The notes: a model not told the origin generated them from the letters alone. 64,000 nt of DNA from Prochlorococcus sp. AG-409-P01 (GCA_003215335.1 QCKM01000002.1:186001-250000), one strand, 5' to 3'; positions 24,728-33,663 are shown, counted from the first letter of the stretch. Translations and numbers: made by a program.

Positions 24728-25408
24728 TTATTCATTTTCAGGTTGATGTTTTTCCCTACTATATACTTTCAATGCTTCATCTTCGAGAATGATTCTTCTA
24801 ATTGTTGAGAGGGCAAGGCTTGTTTGTGATCTAATAGATCTATATGAGGCTCCTTCTTCTCTAAGGCGAAGTACGAGCTTTTCCCTTGCTTGATTTATCT
24901 TAGGGCGCCCTCCTAAATTCCCGCCATTCTCTCTTCGGAAATTTATGCTTTCACGACTACGCTCCTGAATAATTGACTTGTCTATTTCCGTAAGACTTTG
25001 CAGTAACCCAATCAAGAGTGGAGCTAATTCACCTAAGTTTTTTGTATTGACGAGCCCATTGAGTGTTCTTATATGAATGCCTTTGCTTTGCAGCTCATTT
25101 ATTAGAGAGATTACTTCTGCTTGGGAGCCGCCTAGGCAGCCTAGCTTTTCTATGACTAATTCATCTCCTGACCTTAGTTTAGAGAGAGCTTTTTGAAGCT
25201 CAGGGCAGCTTCTTGATTTATTTCTCGCATTTATTTCTTCTTTGAAGATCAGGCAACAGCCAGCGCTCTTAAAAGGTTGAAGATTATCGGAGACTATTGG
25301 TTGGCTTGAGTTCACTCGCAGATAGCCAATTGACTGGCTTGCCTGTTTGCTTGAAAAGGGCTTGCGATCTACCAAGAATTTCGGAGGAGTTCTGCGGAAC
25401 CCAATCAT
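24728..25408 (-). CDS. Serine recombinase (resolvase) homologue with degenerate catalytic site
   Basis: Overall Tn3-resolvase-like layout: about 25 extra N-terminal residues, then SIGYLRVNSSQ, GDELVIEKLGCLGG, INELQSKGIHIRTL, the long E helix, NLGGRP and a C-terminal HTH (EEGASYRSIRSQTSLALSTIRRIL). Compared with the family, the nucleophile Ser (YxRVS) is Asn and the LDRLGR motif is LGCLGG, so the catalytic Asp and both Arg are gone. It probably binds DNA without cutting. A 14-bp inverted repeat begins 2 bp upstream of its ATG. Confidence 0.82.
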   Translation of the reverse strand: MIGFRRTPPKFLVDRKPFSSKQASQSIGYLRVNSSQPIVSDNLQPFKSAGCCLIFKEEINARNKSRSCPELQKALSKLRSGDELVIEKLGCLGGSQAEVISLINELQSKGIHIRTLNGLVNTKNLGELAPLLIGLLQSLTEIDKSIIQERSRESINFRRENGGNLGGRPKINQAREKLVLRLREEGASYRSIRSQTSLALSTIRRIILEDEALKVYSREKHQPENE

Positions 25409-25409
25409 T

Positions 25410-25466
25410 TTGTTCCAGAAACGGATGTCACCTAAACATTTTAGTTAATATACGTTTCTGGAACAA
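25410..25466. promoter_or_regulatory. 14-bp perfect inverted repeat upstream of the resolvase homologue
   Basis: Arms TTGTTCCAGAAACG (25410-25423) and its exact reverse complement (25453-25466) are separated by 29 bp. The proximal arm lies against the start codon of the resolvase homologue, where it would cover the ribosome-binding region. A further TGGAACA occurs at about 25538. Likely the protein's own operator, or a relic of a recombination site. Confidence 0.65.
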
Positions 25467-25714
25467 GTAGTCATTTGAATAAAATAGCTCTTTGATTTTC
25501 TCGAGACACTTTTATATGTATTGAAAACAACTCTTTTTGGAACACTTGTATTCCTTTGACTTGTTTTATTTCTTTTGTAAAGTGGCGGATTTTAAATGGT
25601 GATTAGGTTATTTATATCAGCCTCTTCTTTATTCCAAGCTATTTAAAAGTCAGAGTGAATTTTAATTGGACTTTTGATGAGCATGAATAGATATGTTGAT
25701 CATTTACTTGATCT
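25467..25714. other. AT-rich intergenic region
   Basis: Very AT-rich spacer between the resolvase homologue promoter and the end of the next gene. I see no coding region or RNA gene in it. Confidence 0.4.
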
Positions 25715-26137
25715 TTATAGACAGTATTTGTTTAAAACATGCTTGATTTTACTTGGCTTATTTTCCATCCAATAAGCTTCATGCTCTTTTTGCCTTTCCC
25801 CTGAGATCTTGTAAGAAATTTCTAGGTGTCTATATTTTATTGGAGGTAGCTTCATGTTTCTAGTTGGGATCCGAAATGGCCTCCCTTGGTTGCAAGCTTG
25901 AGCAACATGAACTGCTTCGTGTAGAAGAGTCTCATTGATGAGTTTGCCTGTTTTTTTCCCGTAAAGCTTGATATTTTTTGTGCACATTATCAATTCTTTT
26001 CTCTTGCTATTTAATGCTCCAAATATTTTTGGTTGTACTATGCAAAGCAGTTGATTCTCTGAAATGGAGTAGTTTGCTTTTCTAACCAGGTCGAGAATTT
26101 CTTTGCTGTTTGCTGTAAGAAATAAAATAAATTCCAA
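25715..26137 (-). CDS. Hypothetical protein with HEAVH zinc-peptidase-like motif
   Basis: 140 aa. Residues around 87-92 read LLHEAVHVAQ, an HExxH-like arrangement (HEAVH) typical of metallopeptidase active sites, preceded by a basic stretch. There is no signal peptide, and no third ligand can be assigned with confidence. The gene is A/T-rich. Confidence 0.65.
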   Translation of the reverse strand: MEFILFLTANSKEILDLVRKANYSISENQLLCIVQPKIFGALNSKRKELIMCTKNIKLYGKKTGKLINETLLHEAVHVAQACNQGRPFRIPTRNMKLPPIKYRHLEISYKISGERQKEHEAYWMENKPSKIKHVLNKYCL

Positions 26138-26178
26138 CTTTGCAACCTAATTTTTTGAGGAATAGTCGGACTTCTTTT

Positions 26179-26409
26179 TTAACTTAGCCATCTTGCACTA
26201 AGTATAATTGCCAGAGTTAAGAAAATAGCCAAAAAGGTCCATGTCACTCTGTTTAAGGCGGCTTCTGCACTGCTCGCACTAGTAAACATGGAGCTCCCGC
26301 TTGCTGCGAGTCCCCCCATGCCATCCCCTTTGGGACTATGTAAAAGGACTAGAAGAATAAGAATCAGGCCAGAAGCGACCCATATCCAGCTAAGAACAGA
26401 TGCAATCAT
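26179..26409 (-). CDS. secG: Preprotein translocase subunit SecG
   Basis: 76 aa with two hydrophobic helices (VLSWIWVASGLILILLVLLHSP; VTWTFLAIFLTLAIILS) joined by the family loop KGDGMGGLAASGSSMFTS. It stabilises the SecYE channel. It sits immediately downstream of gpmI on the same strand, a common bacterial pairing. Confidence 0.93.
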   Translation of the reverse strand: MIASVLSWIWVASGLILILLVLLHSPKGDGMGGLAASGSSMFTSASSAEAALNRVTWTFLAIFLTLAIILSARWLS

Positions 26410-26470
26410 TTGGAAATTTTAGTGTGGACTTTCTTAGACAGTTGAAATGGGATAAGAAAAGCTTTCTAAA

Positions 26471-28093
26471 TCAGACGGTTTGAGGGAGTTGAGCATTGAT
26501 TGAAGGAGTCTGAGTTGGCTCAATCAATGAGTATCCAGACATAGCATTAGGTTTAGGCAGTTCAAGCAGTTGAAGGAGTGTAGGTGCGATATCGGCTAAT
26601 CCCCCTCCTTTGCGCAATTGAATGGAATTGCCATGGCCTTCAACTTTACGTTTTTCTCCCTCAACAAGTATTACTGGTACAGGATTAGTTGTATGGGCAG
26701 TCCAAGGTTGCCCATCAGGACCTTTCATTAGTTCGGCATTACCATGGTCTGCTGTTATTAGAAGTGCTCCACTCATTTTTCCGGTTGCTTCTAGAAGCCT
26801 CCCGATGCATCGATCTACAGTCGCAATAGCTTCTCTGGCTGCACTCATATTGCCTGTATGCCCAACCATGTCTGGGTTTGCATAATTGATTACAACCAAG
26901 GAATAGAGACCACTTTCGATTGCGTTTAAACAGCTATCGGTCAGTTCATTGGCTGACATTGCTGGAGCAAGGTCATATGTCGCCACTCGAGGTGAAGGAA
27001 CGAGATGTCTGTCTTCTCCAGCGAGTGGCTTCTCAATCCCACCATTGAGGAAATAGGTGACATGAGGATATTTTTCGGTTTCGGCGGTCCTGTACTGCTT
27101 AAGGCCATGTTCTGATATCACCTGGCCTAGCAGATTATTCAGGCACTCTGGTGGAAATGCGACTGAGACAGGTAGATCTGCTTCATATTGTGTGAAGGTG
27201 ACTACGGATAAGTTGGGCTTTTGGGGTCTTTCGAAGGCATCGAAGTCAGGAATCGTTATCGCTTTAATTAATTGACGGGCACGATCTGGTCGGAAGTTGA
27301 AAACTAATAGTCCATCTCCTTCCTTTAAATAAGAATTAGTTAGCTTCGTAGGTTCGAGAAATTCATCAGTAATGTCTTTTTCGTAGCTCTTTTGAAGAAT
27401 CCCTTGAGCTGATTCTTTCGATGGAGAAAGTTCTGGGTTTGTGAAGAGGTTGTAGGCCTTTGCCGTCCTTTCCCAGCGGTTATCTCTATCCATTGCCCAG
27501 TATCTGCCACAAAGACTTGCTATCTCCCCCACCCCAGTAGAGGCAATAGTTTCTTCAACGAGCCGCAAGTATTTACCTGCACTGTTTGTTGGAGTGTCGC
27601 GGCCATCAGTGATGGCATGAACGGCAATTTTTTGCAGCCCAATGGAGGCGGCCCATCGCAAAACTCCGCATAGGTGGTCAACATGACTATGTACTCCTCC
27701 GTCGGAACACAGCCCTAATACATGCAGTGTGCCTTGGGACTCTTGCAATGAGTTGGCAATTTCTTTTAGCGCAGGGTTCTCTCCAAGAGACTCTTTTTTA
27801 ACTGTCTCGGTAATGCGTACCAACTCTTGTTGAATGATTCGACCTGCGCCAATGGTCAGATGTCCAACTTCAGAATTCCCCATTTGATTATCAGGTAGAC
27901 CAACCTGAGCGCCACTTGCTTCAATAAGAGTGTGGGGATATGAATGCCAGAGAGCATCCATTATTGGTGTATCTGCTTTAAGGATCGCGTTGTTTTCGCT
28001 ACCTTCTCGATATCCCCAACCATCAAGTATCGCCAGGACGACAGGCGCAACTCTGCCGGAACGCATGGAGTCTCCGGAACTAATGTTCGGCAT
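26471..28093 (-). CDS. gpmI: 2,3-bisphosphoglycerate-independent phosphoglycerate mutase
   Basis: Glycolytic interconversion of 3- and 2-phosphoglycerate. The metal/nucleophile motif [10 protein letters not shown], the N-terminal [13 protein letters not shown] and the C-terminal [13 protein letters not shown] / [10 protein letters not shown] motifs are intact. 540 aa, family length; an internal Met at residue 10 is an alternative start. Confidence 0.97.
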   Translation of the reverse strand: MPNISSGDSMRSGRVAPVVLAILDGWGYREGSENNAILKADTPIMDALWHSYPHTLIEASGAQVGLPDNQMGNSEVGHLTIGAGRIIQQELVRITETVKKESLGENPALKEIANSLQESQGTLHVLGLCSDGGVHSHVDHLCGVLRWAASIGLQKIAVHAITDGRDTPTNSAGKYLRLVEETIASTGVGEIASLCGRYWAMDRDNRWERTAKAYNLFTNPELSPSKESAQGILQKSYEKDITDEFLEPTKLTNSYLKEGDGLLVFNFRPDRARQLIKAITIPDFDAFERPQKPNLSVVTFTQYEADLPVSVAFPPECLNNLLGQVISEHGLKQYRTAETEKYPHVTYFLNGGIEKPLAGEDRHLVPSPRVATYDLAPAMSANELTDSCLNAIESGLYSLVVINYANPDMVGHTGNMSAAREAIATVDRCIGRLLEATGKMSGALLITADHGNAELMKGPDGQPWTAHTTNPVPVILVEGEKRKVEGHGNSIQLRKGGGLADIAPTLLQLLELPKPNAMSGYSLIEPTQTPSINAQLPQTV

Positions 28094-28255
28094 GCTGACC
28101 CGGGATGATTCCTTGATAAGGGATTGTTCTTGATTAAATTACTTCTTCTTTGGGCATGCTTTTCATTTGTGCGAAGTTCCGTCAGCTTTTCCGAATCCCA
28201 TATGCTTTGAGTTGAAGTTAGATCGACATACACTTTCTTTCTTACAAACCACTCA

Positions 28256-28807
28256 ATGAGCGATTTCAATAGCATTAACACAGTTGAGATACTTTCTGCA
28301 CAAGAGCTTGGGAGAACACTTAGGCGCCTTGCCTCTCAGGTACTTGAATCTGTTAGGGACAGCAGGGATCTGATGCTTCTAGGTATTCCTACCAGGGGTG
28401 TTTATCTTTCAAGGGTTCTCGCGAAGGAGTTGGAGACGTTGACTTCGCATTCTGTTGATCATGGAAGTCTCGATCCCACTTTTCATCGTGATGATATCCA
28501 GCGGATAGGTACAAGGATGGTTCAATCCACTGACCTTCCAACAGGCTTGGATGGACGCCAATTAGTTTTAGTGGATGATGTTATCTTTACAGGCCGTACT
28601 GTTCGAGCTGCCCTTGAGGCTTTGCAAGCTTGGGGTAGGCCTAACAGAGTAATGTTGCTTGTGATGGTTGATCGTGGGCACAGGGAATTGCCAATACAGC
28701 CTGATTTTTGTGGGCGAATAGTACCTACTAGACGAGCTGAGAGTATTGAGTTGCGCTTAAAAGATTTAGATGGCAAGGAGGGTGTTTATTTAACTCAGAA
28801 GGATTGA
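28256..28807 (+). CDS. pyrR: PyrR bifunctional protein / uracil phosphoribosyltransferase
   Basis: Type I PRTase fold with the PRPP loop QLVLVDDVIFTGRTVRAAL and an N-terminal LGIPTRGVYL. In other bacteria PyrR represses pyr genes by RNA binding; in cyanobacteria only the uracil PRTase role is easily inferred. It diverges from gpmI. Confidence 0.93.
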   Translation: MSDFNSINTVEILSAQELGRTLRRLASQVLESVRDSRDLMLLGIPTRGVYLSRVLAKELETLTSHSVDHGSLDPTFHRDDIQRIGTRMVQSTDLPTGLDGRQLVLVDDVIFTGRTVRAALEALQAWGRPNRVMLLVMVDRGHRELPIQPDFCGRIVPTRRAESIELRLKDLDGKEGVYLTQKD

Positions 28808-28823
28808 TAGTTTTATTGATTGG

Positions 28824-30437
28824 CTAACGAATAAGTCCTAGGATTTGAGGTTTTATGGCATCTCCGGTACGTAGATCTTTGCCTTCGATTTGGAGATTGC
28901 CTTCCTGATTGATATTGAATTGAACCCGGAGGCAATCTTCACCAGGTTGAGCAGGAGTATTTAGCGGAATCGAAATAGTTGGCCCTCCCCAAGGTTGGAG
29001 ATTTTGATTAGCTTTTAGTGTTTTGACAGTAGGTATTCCATCGATATAGATGACTTCATGAGATCCTTCAGTTTGAGGTTCTCCTAGAAAAAGCTCGATT
29101 TCCAGTTGATTTTTGTTGCTTGCTGCAAGTACCAGTTCAAGTGGTGAGGAAGTAGGCCATGGTTGGCCAGCAACAAAGAGAGGATGCCATATATGTTCTT
29201 GACCTCTTTTATCCCAGCATCGAAGAGATATTCCATGGTTCAACACATCTTTAACAATTACACCTGGTGTTAGGGATAGGGCCCCTAAAGCAACAGCCTC
29301 AACTGGTGGCGCATTTAAAAGGGGTAATGGTTTGGTTTGTTCTTTGAGCCAATTGCGAAACAGAGGAATCTTTGAGCCTCCTCCTATAGCAATCACTCCT
29401 TGAATATCATTTAAATCGCTGCCGTGTTTTCTGCCTCCAGCTAGTGTCTGCTTTAAAAGTTCAGAAAGGGTGTCAAGAAAGCCTCGTTCAATCAGCAGTT
29501 TATTTAGTTCATTTCTGCATAGCCTTAATGGCTTTCCTTCTTGAGTTTCAGGGTCATTGGCAATTTCTAAAAGGGTTTGTGTATCTGAAATGCTTTCATC
29601 GCTCAATCTGCATTTCAGTCTCTCTGCTGCATTTAAGAATGCTTCTGATGGAAGTGTTTTTGGGAAGAGATGATTGACAATCCAACGATCAAGATCTCTT
29701 CCCCCAAGTTGAATTCCTGCTTTCCCAAGAACTTTTGCGCAACGAAGAACTTGCTGACTGATTTGTTCGAGATCTTGGCCTCGAAAACGGAGTAGCTGTG
29801 CGATTGGATTTGCCTTGCCTTCTCCACCTTCTAGGGCGACAAGAGATATATCTATTGTGCTGCCTCCAAGGTCAATTACTAGCACTTTTGCGCCTGGATT
29901 AAGTCCTGTTCCTATTGCGGCGGCAGTGGGCTCATCTATAAGTGCAATTTCTTCGACGGGTAAAACATTGCAGACTTCATATAGCCAGCTTCTATAAGCC
30001 TTATAACTCTCGACTGGTGCTGTTAGTACAAGCCTGCAAACGTTTATTTGCTTAGGAAGCCTTTTCCAAATTTCAAGTAACAAAACCTCCCCTGCTTTGT
30101 TAGGAGAAATATGACTTTGAGTAATTTTTATCTCATTATTTGCTCCTATCCAACGCTTGAAATCGCTAGAAAGTCTTGGATCATTTTGATCAAGTAATCC
30201 TGCTTGTATCACTTGGTTGCCAACCAAGAACCTTGAGTCTTGATTGTCTGATTGCCAAACGAGACTTGGGACTTCACCAGTGAATCGAGTTATAGGAGGT
30301 AGATCAAGAAGCTCTGGTATTAAATCGACCTCTCCTTGAAAAGCGACAACAGTTGTTGTGTTGCCAAGGTCAATAGCAAGGGTGCCTTTTCGAATTGAAA
30401 CCTGAGGCTTATCTCCGACCTTGGAGGGCAGGTCCAC
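28824..30437 (-). CDS. Hsp70-family (DnaK-like) protein lacking the lid
   Basis: 537 aa. The ATPase domain starts TLAIDLGNTTTVVAF, with the connect/phosphate motifs IALIDEPTAAAIGTGLNPGAKVLVIDLGGSTIDI and GVIAIGGGSKIPLF. A shortened substrate-binding beta region follows and the helical lid of DnaK appears missing. Co-chaperones and clients are unknown. Convergent with pyrR. Confidence 0.9.
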   Translation of the reverse strand: MDLPSKVGDKPQVSIRKGTLAIDLGNTTTVVAFQGEVDLIPELLDLPPITRFTGEVPSLVWQSDNQDSRFLVGNQVIQAGLLDQNDPRLSSDFKRWIGANNEIKITQSHISPNKAGEVLLLEIWKRLPKQINVCRLVLTAPVESYKAYRSWLYEVCNVLPVEEIALIDEPTAAAIGTGLNPGAKVLVIDLGGSTIDISLVALEGGEGKANPIAQLLRFRGQDLEQISQQVLRCAKVLGKAGIQLGGRDLDRWIVNHLFPKTLPSEAFLNAAERLKCRLSDESISDTQTLLEIANDPETQEGKPLRLCRNELNKLLIERGFLDTLSELLKQTLAGGRKHGSDLNDIQGVIAIGGGSKIPLFRNWLKEQTKPLPLLNAPPVEAVALGALSLTPGVIVKDVLNHGISLRCWDKRGQEHIWHPLFVAGQPWPTSSPLELVLAASNKNQLEIELFLGEPQTEGSHEVIYIDGIPTVKTLKANQNLQPWGGPTISIPLNTPAQPGEDCLRVQFNINQEGNLQIEGKDLRTGDAIKPQILGLIR

Positions 30438-30702
30438 AGCTATGGGGGAGTTGAAGTATTAGAGCTTAGGAGGTTTGTCATGGAACGAGTAGGGCAGTTG
30501 TTTTTTTCCTATAGAGCAGACCTTCTCATTGAAGAAGGATTAAATCTATGACTTGCCTTAAGGATGTATTTTGATGAGGGCACATGAATTCACCGTGATA
30601 AAGGATATTTATTGAATTTGTCTTTTTATAGGGATCTAATGGGTTGAATCTCAATCAAAGATGGTCTTTCGCTAAAATTATTTCTACCATTCAGAACTCT
30701 CA

Positions 30703-30930
30703 GTGATCTCTTCCAGGGTTGATGCTAAAGATCTTGCTAAAAGAGGTGAAAGCCTTATTCGACATTCGACTAATAGATATCTGACAACGGTTCGAATTGC
30801 TTTCCGAGCAAAGCAACGTCGTTTTGATGATTTTGATGGGCTTTTGGAAGAATCAGCAGTCAAGCCTGTTCAAAGGGCAATCGTAGAGTTGAGTGATGAG
30901 CAAGATCAACCAGACTTGTTGCCTGGCTAG
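30703..30930 (+). CDS. rpoZ: RNA polymerase omega subunit
   Basis: 75 aa. [36 protein letters not shown] is the cyanobacterial omega signature (RAEELI..SKNRYRITVQVA-like). It ends in [11 protein letters not shown]. The start is GTG at 30703. The DUF1818 gene follows after 2 bases. Confidence 0.92.
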   Translation: MISSRVDAKDLAKRGESLIRHSTNRYLTTVRIAFRAKQRRFDDFDGLLEESAVKPVQRAIVELSDEQDQPDLLPG

Positions 30931-30932
30931 TT

Positions 30933-31313
30933 GTGATTGAACATGCAGGCCCTGGATGGCGACTTGCCAGGGACCCTGCTAGAGGAAGCTTCCCTTTTCT
31001 AATAGGTGGAGAGGGTTGGGCATTTGAGCTCACTCAAAAGGAGTGGGCTGCTTTGGTTCTAATAATTAGAGAGTTGTCTGAACAGCATCTCCATCTCGAT
31101 GCTCAATTGATGTCTCAGGAATCAATATGTCTAGAGATGGAGAAAGGCCCCTGGTGGTGCTGTCTTGATGGAGATAGAGATTCATGGAGCTTGCAATTTA
31201 TTTTGCAAGGGGATGGCGAAGGAGCACGTGGGATTGAGGGGTATTGGTCTATACCTGCTGCTCAAGCAATTGCATCTGCAATGACAAATTTTGGGACTCA
31301 GTCCATTGATTAG
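30933..31313 (+). CDS. DUF1818 family protein
   Basis: 126-aa cyanobacterial protein with the Trp-rich pattern GPGWRLARDPARGSFPFLIGGEGWAFELT and GPWWCCLDGDRDSWSLQFIL. The GTG start is 2 bp after rpoZ, so it is probably cotranscribed. Function unknown. Confidence 0.85.
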   Translation: MIEHAGPGWRLARDPARGSFPFLIGGEGWAFELTQKEWAALVLIIRELSEQHLHLDAQLMSQESICLEMEKGPWWCCLDGDRDSWSLQFILQGDGEGARGIEGYWSIPAAQAIASAMTNFGTQSID

Positions 31314-31362
31314 GGAGACTGATTAATTAGGTTTGAATGATCTTCCCCTGATTTATCGTTCT

Positions 31363-31426
31363 ATTTCCACAGCTTTTCCACTGATTTTGGGTGCAGATAG
31401 CCTGCAAATCTAAAGACTGTGGAAAA
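31363..31426. promoter_or_regulatory. Cluster of three DnaA-box-like 9-mers
   Basis: ATTTCCACA (31363-31371) and TTTTCCACT (31374-31382) on the + strand and an exact TTTTCCACA on the - strand (31418-31426). The latter two form an 11-bp inverted repeat, AGCTTTTCCAC / GTGGAAAAGCT. TTTTCCACA is the DnaA box form I recall for cyanobacteria. They lie in the 273-bp gap before the DUF2811 gene; replication origin, DnaA titration or DnaA-controlled promoter are all possible. Confidence 0.5.
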
Positions 31427-31586
31427 GCTCATGATTTATCGGCTGACTCTTGACGCATAGGTGTTCTTCTTCCTCTGATTTTGATTTGAAAAATGATGGG
31501 GCTGTAAAGGGCTGTTATGACTTGGATCTTATTGCAAGAGCTTTTGAGACTGGCAGAACTAACCTGACCTTGACTACTGGCTCAGG

Positions 31587-31922
31587 TTGTGGAGACTTGT
31601 GTTCGACAAAACAGGTTTTATTCAATTGACTGACTTAGCTGCCCTTCAAGAAATTTCGCAAAAGCAGGAAGATTCTTCTTTACCCAATCACGTTGATGCA
31701 AGCACCCCAGAGGGGGTTGTGAGTTTTTATGCTGAGCTTCCTGTTGCTTTGCAAGTGGCTATGGCAGGGTTTATTGAGCGTTATCCAAATTGGGATCAGT
31801 ATCGATTGATTCAAGCTGCTATGGCAGGGTTTTTAGTTCAAAACGGGGTTGAATCAAGGCAAATAACTCGTCTTTATGTAGGGAACATGTTTGGTGGAAA
31901 TTCAATGCTTAATGGAATTTGA
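31587..31922 (+). CDS. DUF2811 family protein
   Basis: The C-terminal 65 residues match DUF2811: SFYAELPVALQVAMAGFIERYPNWDQYRLIQAAMAGFLVQNG then RQITRLYVGNMF. The first 45 residues are variable. The start is uncertain (TTG 31587 or GTG 31599). Function unknown. Confidence 0.8.
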   Translation: MWRLVFDKTGFIQLTDLAALQEISQKQEDSSLPNHVDASTPEGVVSFYAELPVALQVAMAGFIERYPNWDQYRLIQAAMAGFLVQNGVESRQITRLYVGNMFGGNSMLNGI

Positions 31923-31999
31923 GGTATTGCTGCGTCCCTTTCGTTAGAGGTAGTTGCAACTTGATTAAAGTGATCGAGATAGATTTGAAAAGATTTTTC

Positions 32000-32476
32000 T
32001 CATGAAAACTTGCCTAGGCGTTTGAGTATATCTTTGGCTGTTTTTGTTGGGATTGGCAGTATTGAAAGGCGATTGCCCTTTCTTATGACCGGTAGTTCTT
32101 CCTGGGTGTAAATAGATCGCATCTCTTCTAGGCTTAGCATTTCACTAAAACGACCTAGGTACTTCAATTCAACACAGTCCCAACGGGGCTTTTCTTTAAG
32201 AGATTTGGGGTCGTAGTAATTCGATTTTGGATCGAATTGAGTAGGGTCGATTAAACCTAATTTAATTATTTCCATTATTCCAACTATGCCTGGCGGTTTA
32301 CAGTTTGAGTGGTAGAAAAAAGCCTTGTCACCAATGGCCATCGTTCGCATGTAATTGCGGGCTTGGTAGTTCCTAATACCATCCCAGAGAGTTGTAGATT
32401 CTTTTTTTAGTTGCGAAATACCATAAACATCTGGTTCGCTCTTCATTAGCCAGTAGCTAGGTTCCTGTTGTGCCAT
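32000..32476 (-). CDS. EVE-domain protein (PUA-like, modified-base reader family)
   Basis: 158 aa, full-length EVE domain: SYWLMKSEPDVYG, TLWDGIRNYQARNYMRTMAIGDKAFFYHS, PPGIVGIMEI and a C-terminal LPVIRKGNRLSILPI. EVE proteins share a fold with YTH and PUA domains and bind modified nucleobases in known cases. Its first twelve codons and upstream region are the apparent source of the repeat scattered through the next 30 kb. Confidence 0.92.
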   Translation of the reverse strand: MAQQEPSYWLMKSEPDVYGISQLKKESTTLWDGIRNYQARNYMRTMAIGDKAFFYHSNCKPPGIVGIMEIIKLGLIDPTQFDPKSNYYDPKSLKEKPRWDCVELKYLGRFSEMLSLEEMRSIYTQEELPVIRKGNRLSILPIPTKTAKDILKRLGKFS

Positions 32477-32520
32477 GGGATCTCAGCGAAAATGGGTGGT
32501 TTGAGTAAAGTTTGAGTAAA
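32440..32520 (-). repeat. WLMK repeat copy 1 (EVE gene 5' end)
   Basis: Covers the start of the EVE gene, the arm TTCGCTGAGATC, and two exact tandem 11-mers GTTTGAGTAAA on the + strand (32499-32509, 32510-32520), 22 bp before the ATG. All later copies share parts of this sequence, so this is the reference copy. Confidence 0.85.
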
Positions 32521-32552
32521 CCCTAAATCTAAGCGTTTCAGCTCTCTACCTA

Positions 32553-33125
32553 TTATCTGAAAGATCTGCAAACAGGGCTTTTTCTGTAGGGAGATGTCCT
32601 GCAAATTTCTTTTAGTTCTTTAGTTGTTTTCTTTGACCAGTCGGTAATAGGTGGGTTTTCATAAGGGTTAAGCCCTTTATCTCTACCTTGAGTGTCTTGC
32701 GGTCCTTGGCTATAGGGCATACGGAAGTTGGGGTATGGCAAAGCATCTTGTCTTTTCCAGCGAAATAGAGCTTTTACAAAGTTTTTTTGAGCCCCTCGAT
32801 TAGCAAAAAGGAAGAGGGCCTGTTTTTCTTTGCCGTTATTTCCTCTATAAGTGATGTAGTTGTAGTATTCGCCGCCATCTATGTCATTTCTATATTTTAT
32901 GTACTGAGAAGCTTGAATCCCTCCTTGACCCTCAACCCACATTCCTGGCCCCTGAAATCGAACCCTACATTTGTTTTTTAACCAACGACACCAAGCATCG
33001 TGATAACTCTTAGGCCCATCTTTAAAAAGTTCTTCTGGGAAATCAGCATCTCCAAAGTCAGCAAAGGCTGGGCTAAATAAAGATGCAAAAAATGGAAGAA
33101 GAATCAAAGCATGTTTTGATTTCAT
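32553..33125 (-). CDS. Secreted small protein, paralogue of the gene at 52168
   Basis: Signal peptide LILLPFFASLFSPAFA, then GDADFPEEL, YHDAWCRWLKNKCRVRFQG and a charged RGNNGKEKQALFLFANRGAQKNFVKALFRW. The same order (YDAWCGSIRNKSCKVKFRG; SGKTRIALIRF) occurs in the gene at 52168-52665. Start at MKSKHALI (33125), 1 bp after the upstream gene's stop. Function unknown; periplasmic or exported location predicted. Confidence 0.75.
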   Translation of the reverse strand: MKSKHALILLPFFASLFSPAFADFGDADFPEELFKDGPKSYHDAWCRWLKNKCRVRFQGPGMWVEGQGGIQASQYIKYRNDIDGGEYYNYITYRGNNGKEKQALFLFANRGAQKNFVKALFRWKRQDALPYPNFRMPYSQGPQDTQGRDKGLNPYENPPITDWSKKTTKELKEICRTSPYRKSPVCRSFR

Positions 33126-33126
33126 A

Positions 33127-33369
33127 TTATTGAACTCCTCCGTCAACGCACCAGAAATATGTGCTGTATTCCTTTTTGTTTCTTGTAGTGGCTAATGCCC
33201 CTTCTTCCTGGCATTGGTCCATAGAGGCCATTGGCATGGAAACAGAGGACATTGAACCATATACTCCAGGCCCTCTAGAGAAAGCCAGCACTAAATGAAC
33301 AGCTGGATCGGCTGCTTGAACAGGGATGGAAAATGTCAATAAAAGTGGTGCAAGAAGTAAGCGGCGCAT
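33127..33369 (-). CDS. Small secreted Cys-containing protein (80 aa)
   Basis: Signal peptide MRRLLLAPLLLTFSIPVQA, then a short mature part with two cysteines (DQCQEEG; YFWCVDGG). Similar in size and plan to the products at 33731 and 52668 (signal peptide, a MS-TMEEC-like middle, a Cys near the C-terminus). It forms a two-gene unit with the downstream secreted protein. A truncated copy of its promoter and signal peptide lies at 41868-42040. Confidence 0.7.
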   Translation of the reverse strand: MRRLLLAPLLLTFSIPVQAADPAVHLVLAFSRGPGVYGSMSSVSMPMASMDQCQEEGALATTRNKKEYSTYFWCVDGGVQ

Positions 33370-33435
33370 GGTTGGTTCTTTTCCCCTTGTCTAGTTGTTC
33401 TAGATCAATATTTCACTTATTTGAAGTAAAAAGGA

Positions 33436-33579
33436 GTTTGAGTAAAGTTTGAGTAAATCTCCACGATTCGCCGAGAGCACTTGCTATCACTCAAATGCCT
33501 CTTTTCATTAGCCAGTAGTTAATTTCCTGTTGTGCCATGGGCTTTCAGCGATATTGCGATGTGTGGATGATGTGTGGAT
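33436..33579 (-). repeat. WLMK repeat copy 2, complete
   Basis: On the - strand: a tandem ATCCACACATC pair (33558-33579), the arm CAATATCGCTGAAAGCCC, a 15-codon micro-ORF (33491-33538) encoding MAQQEINYWLMKRGI, the arm CTCTCGGCGAATC and two tandem GTTTGAGTAAA 11-mers (33436-33457, + strand reading). The second pair is about 70 bp upstream of the gene at 33369; the first faces the + strand leader at 33664. Confidence 0.85.
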
Positions 33580-33663
33580 GGCTTAACATTCTCACCCTCA
33601 TTTCTTTATTCTATTTCAATCAAGTTTCTATTACTAATAACCAAAGAAAGGCTCGCATGTTTT

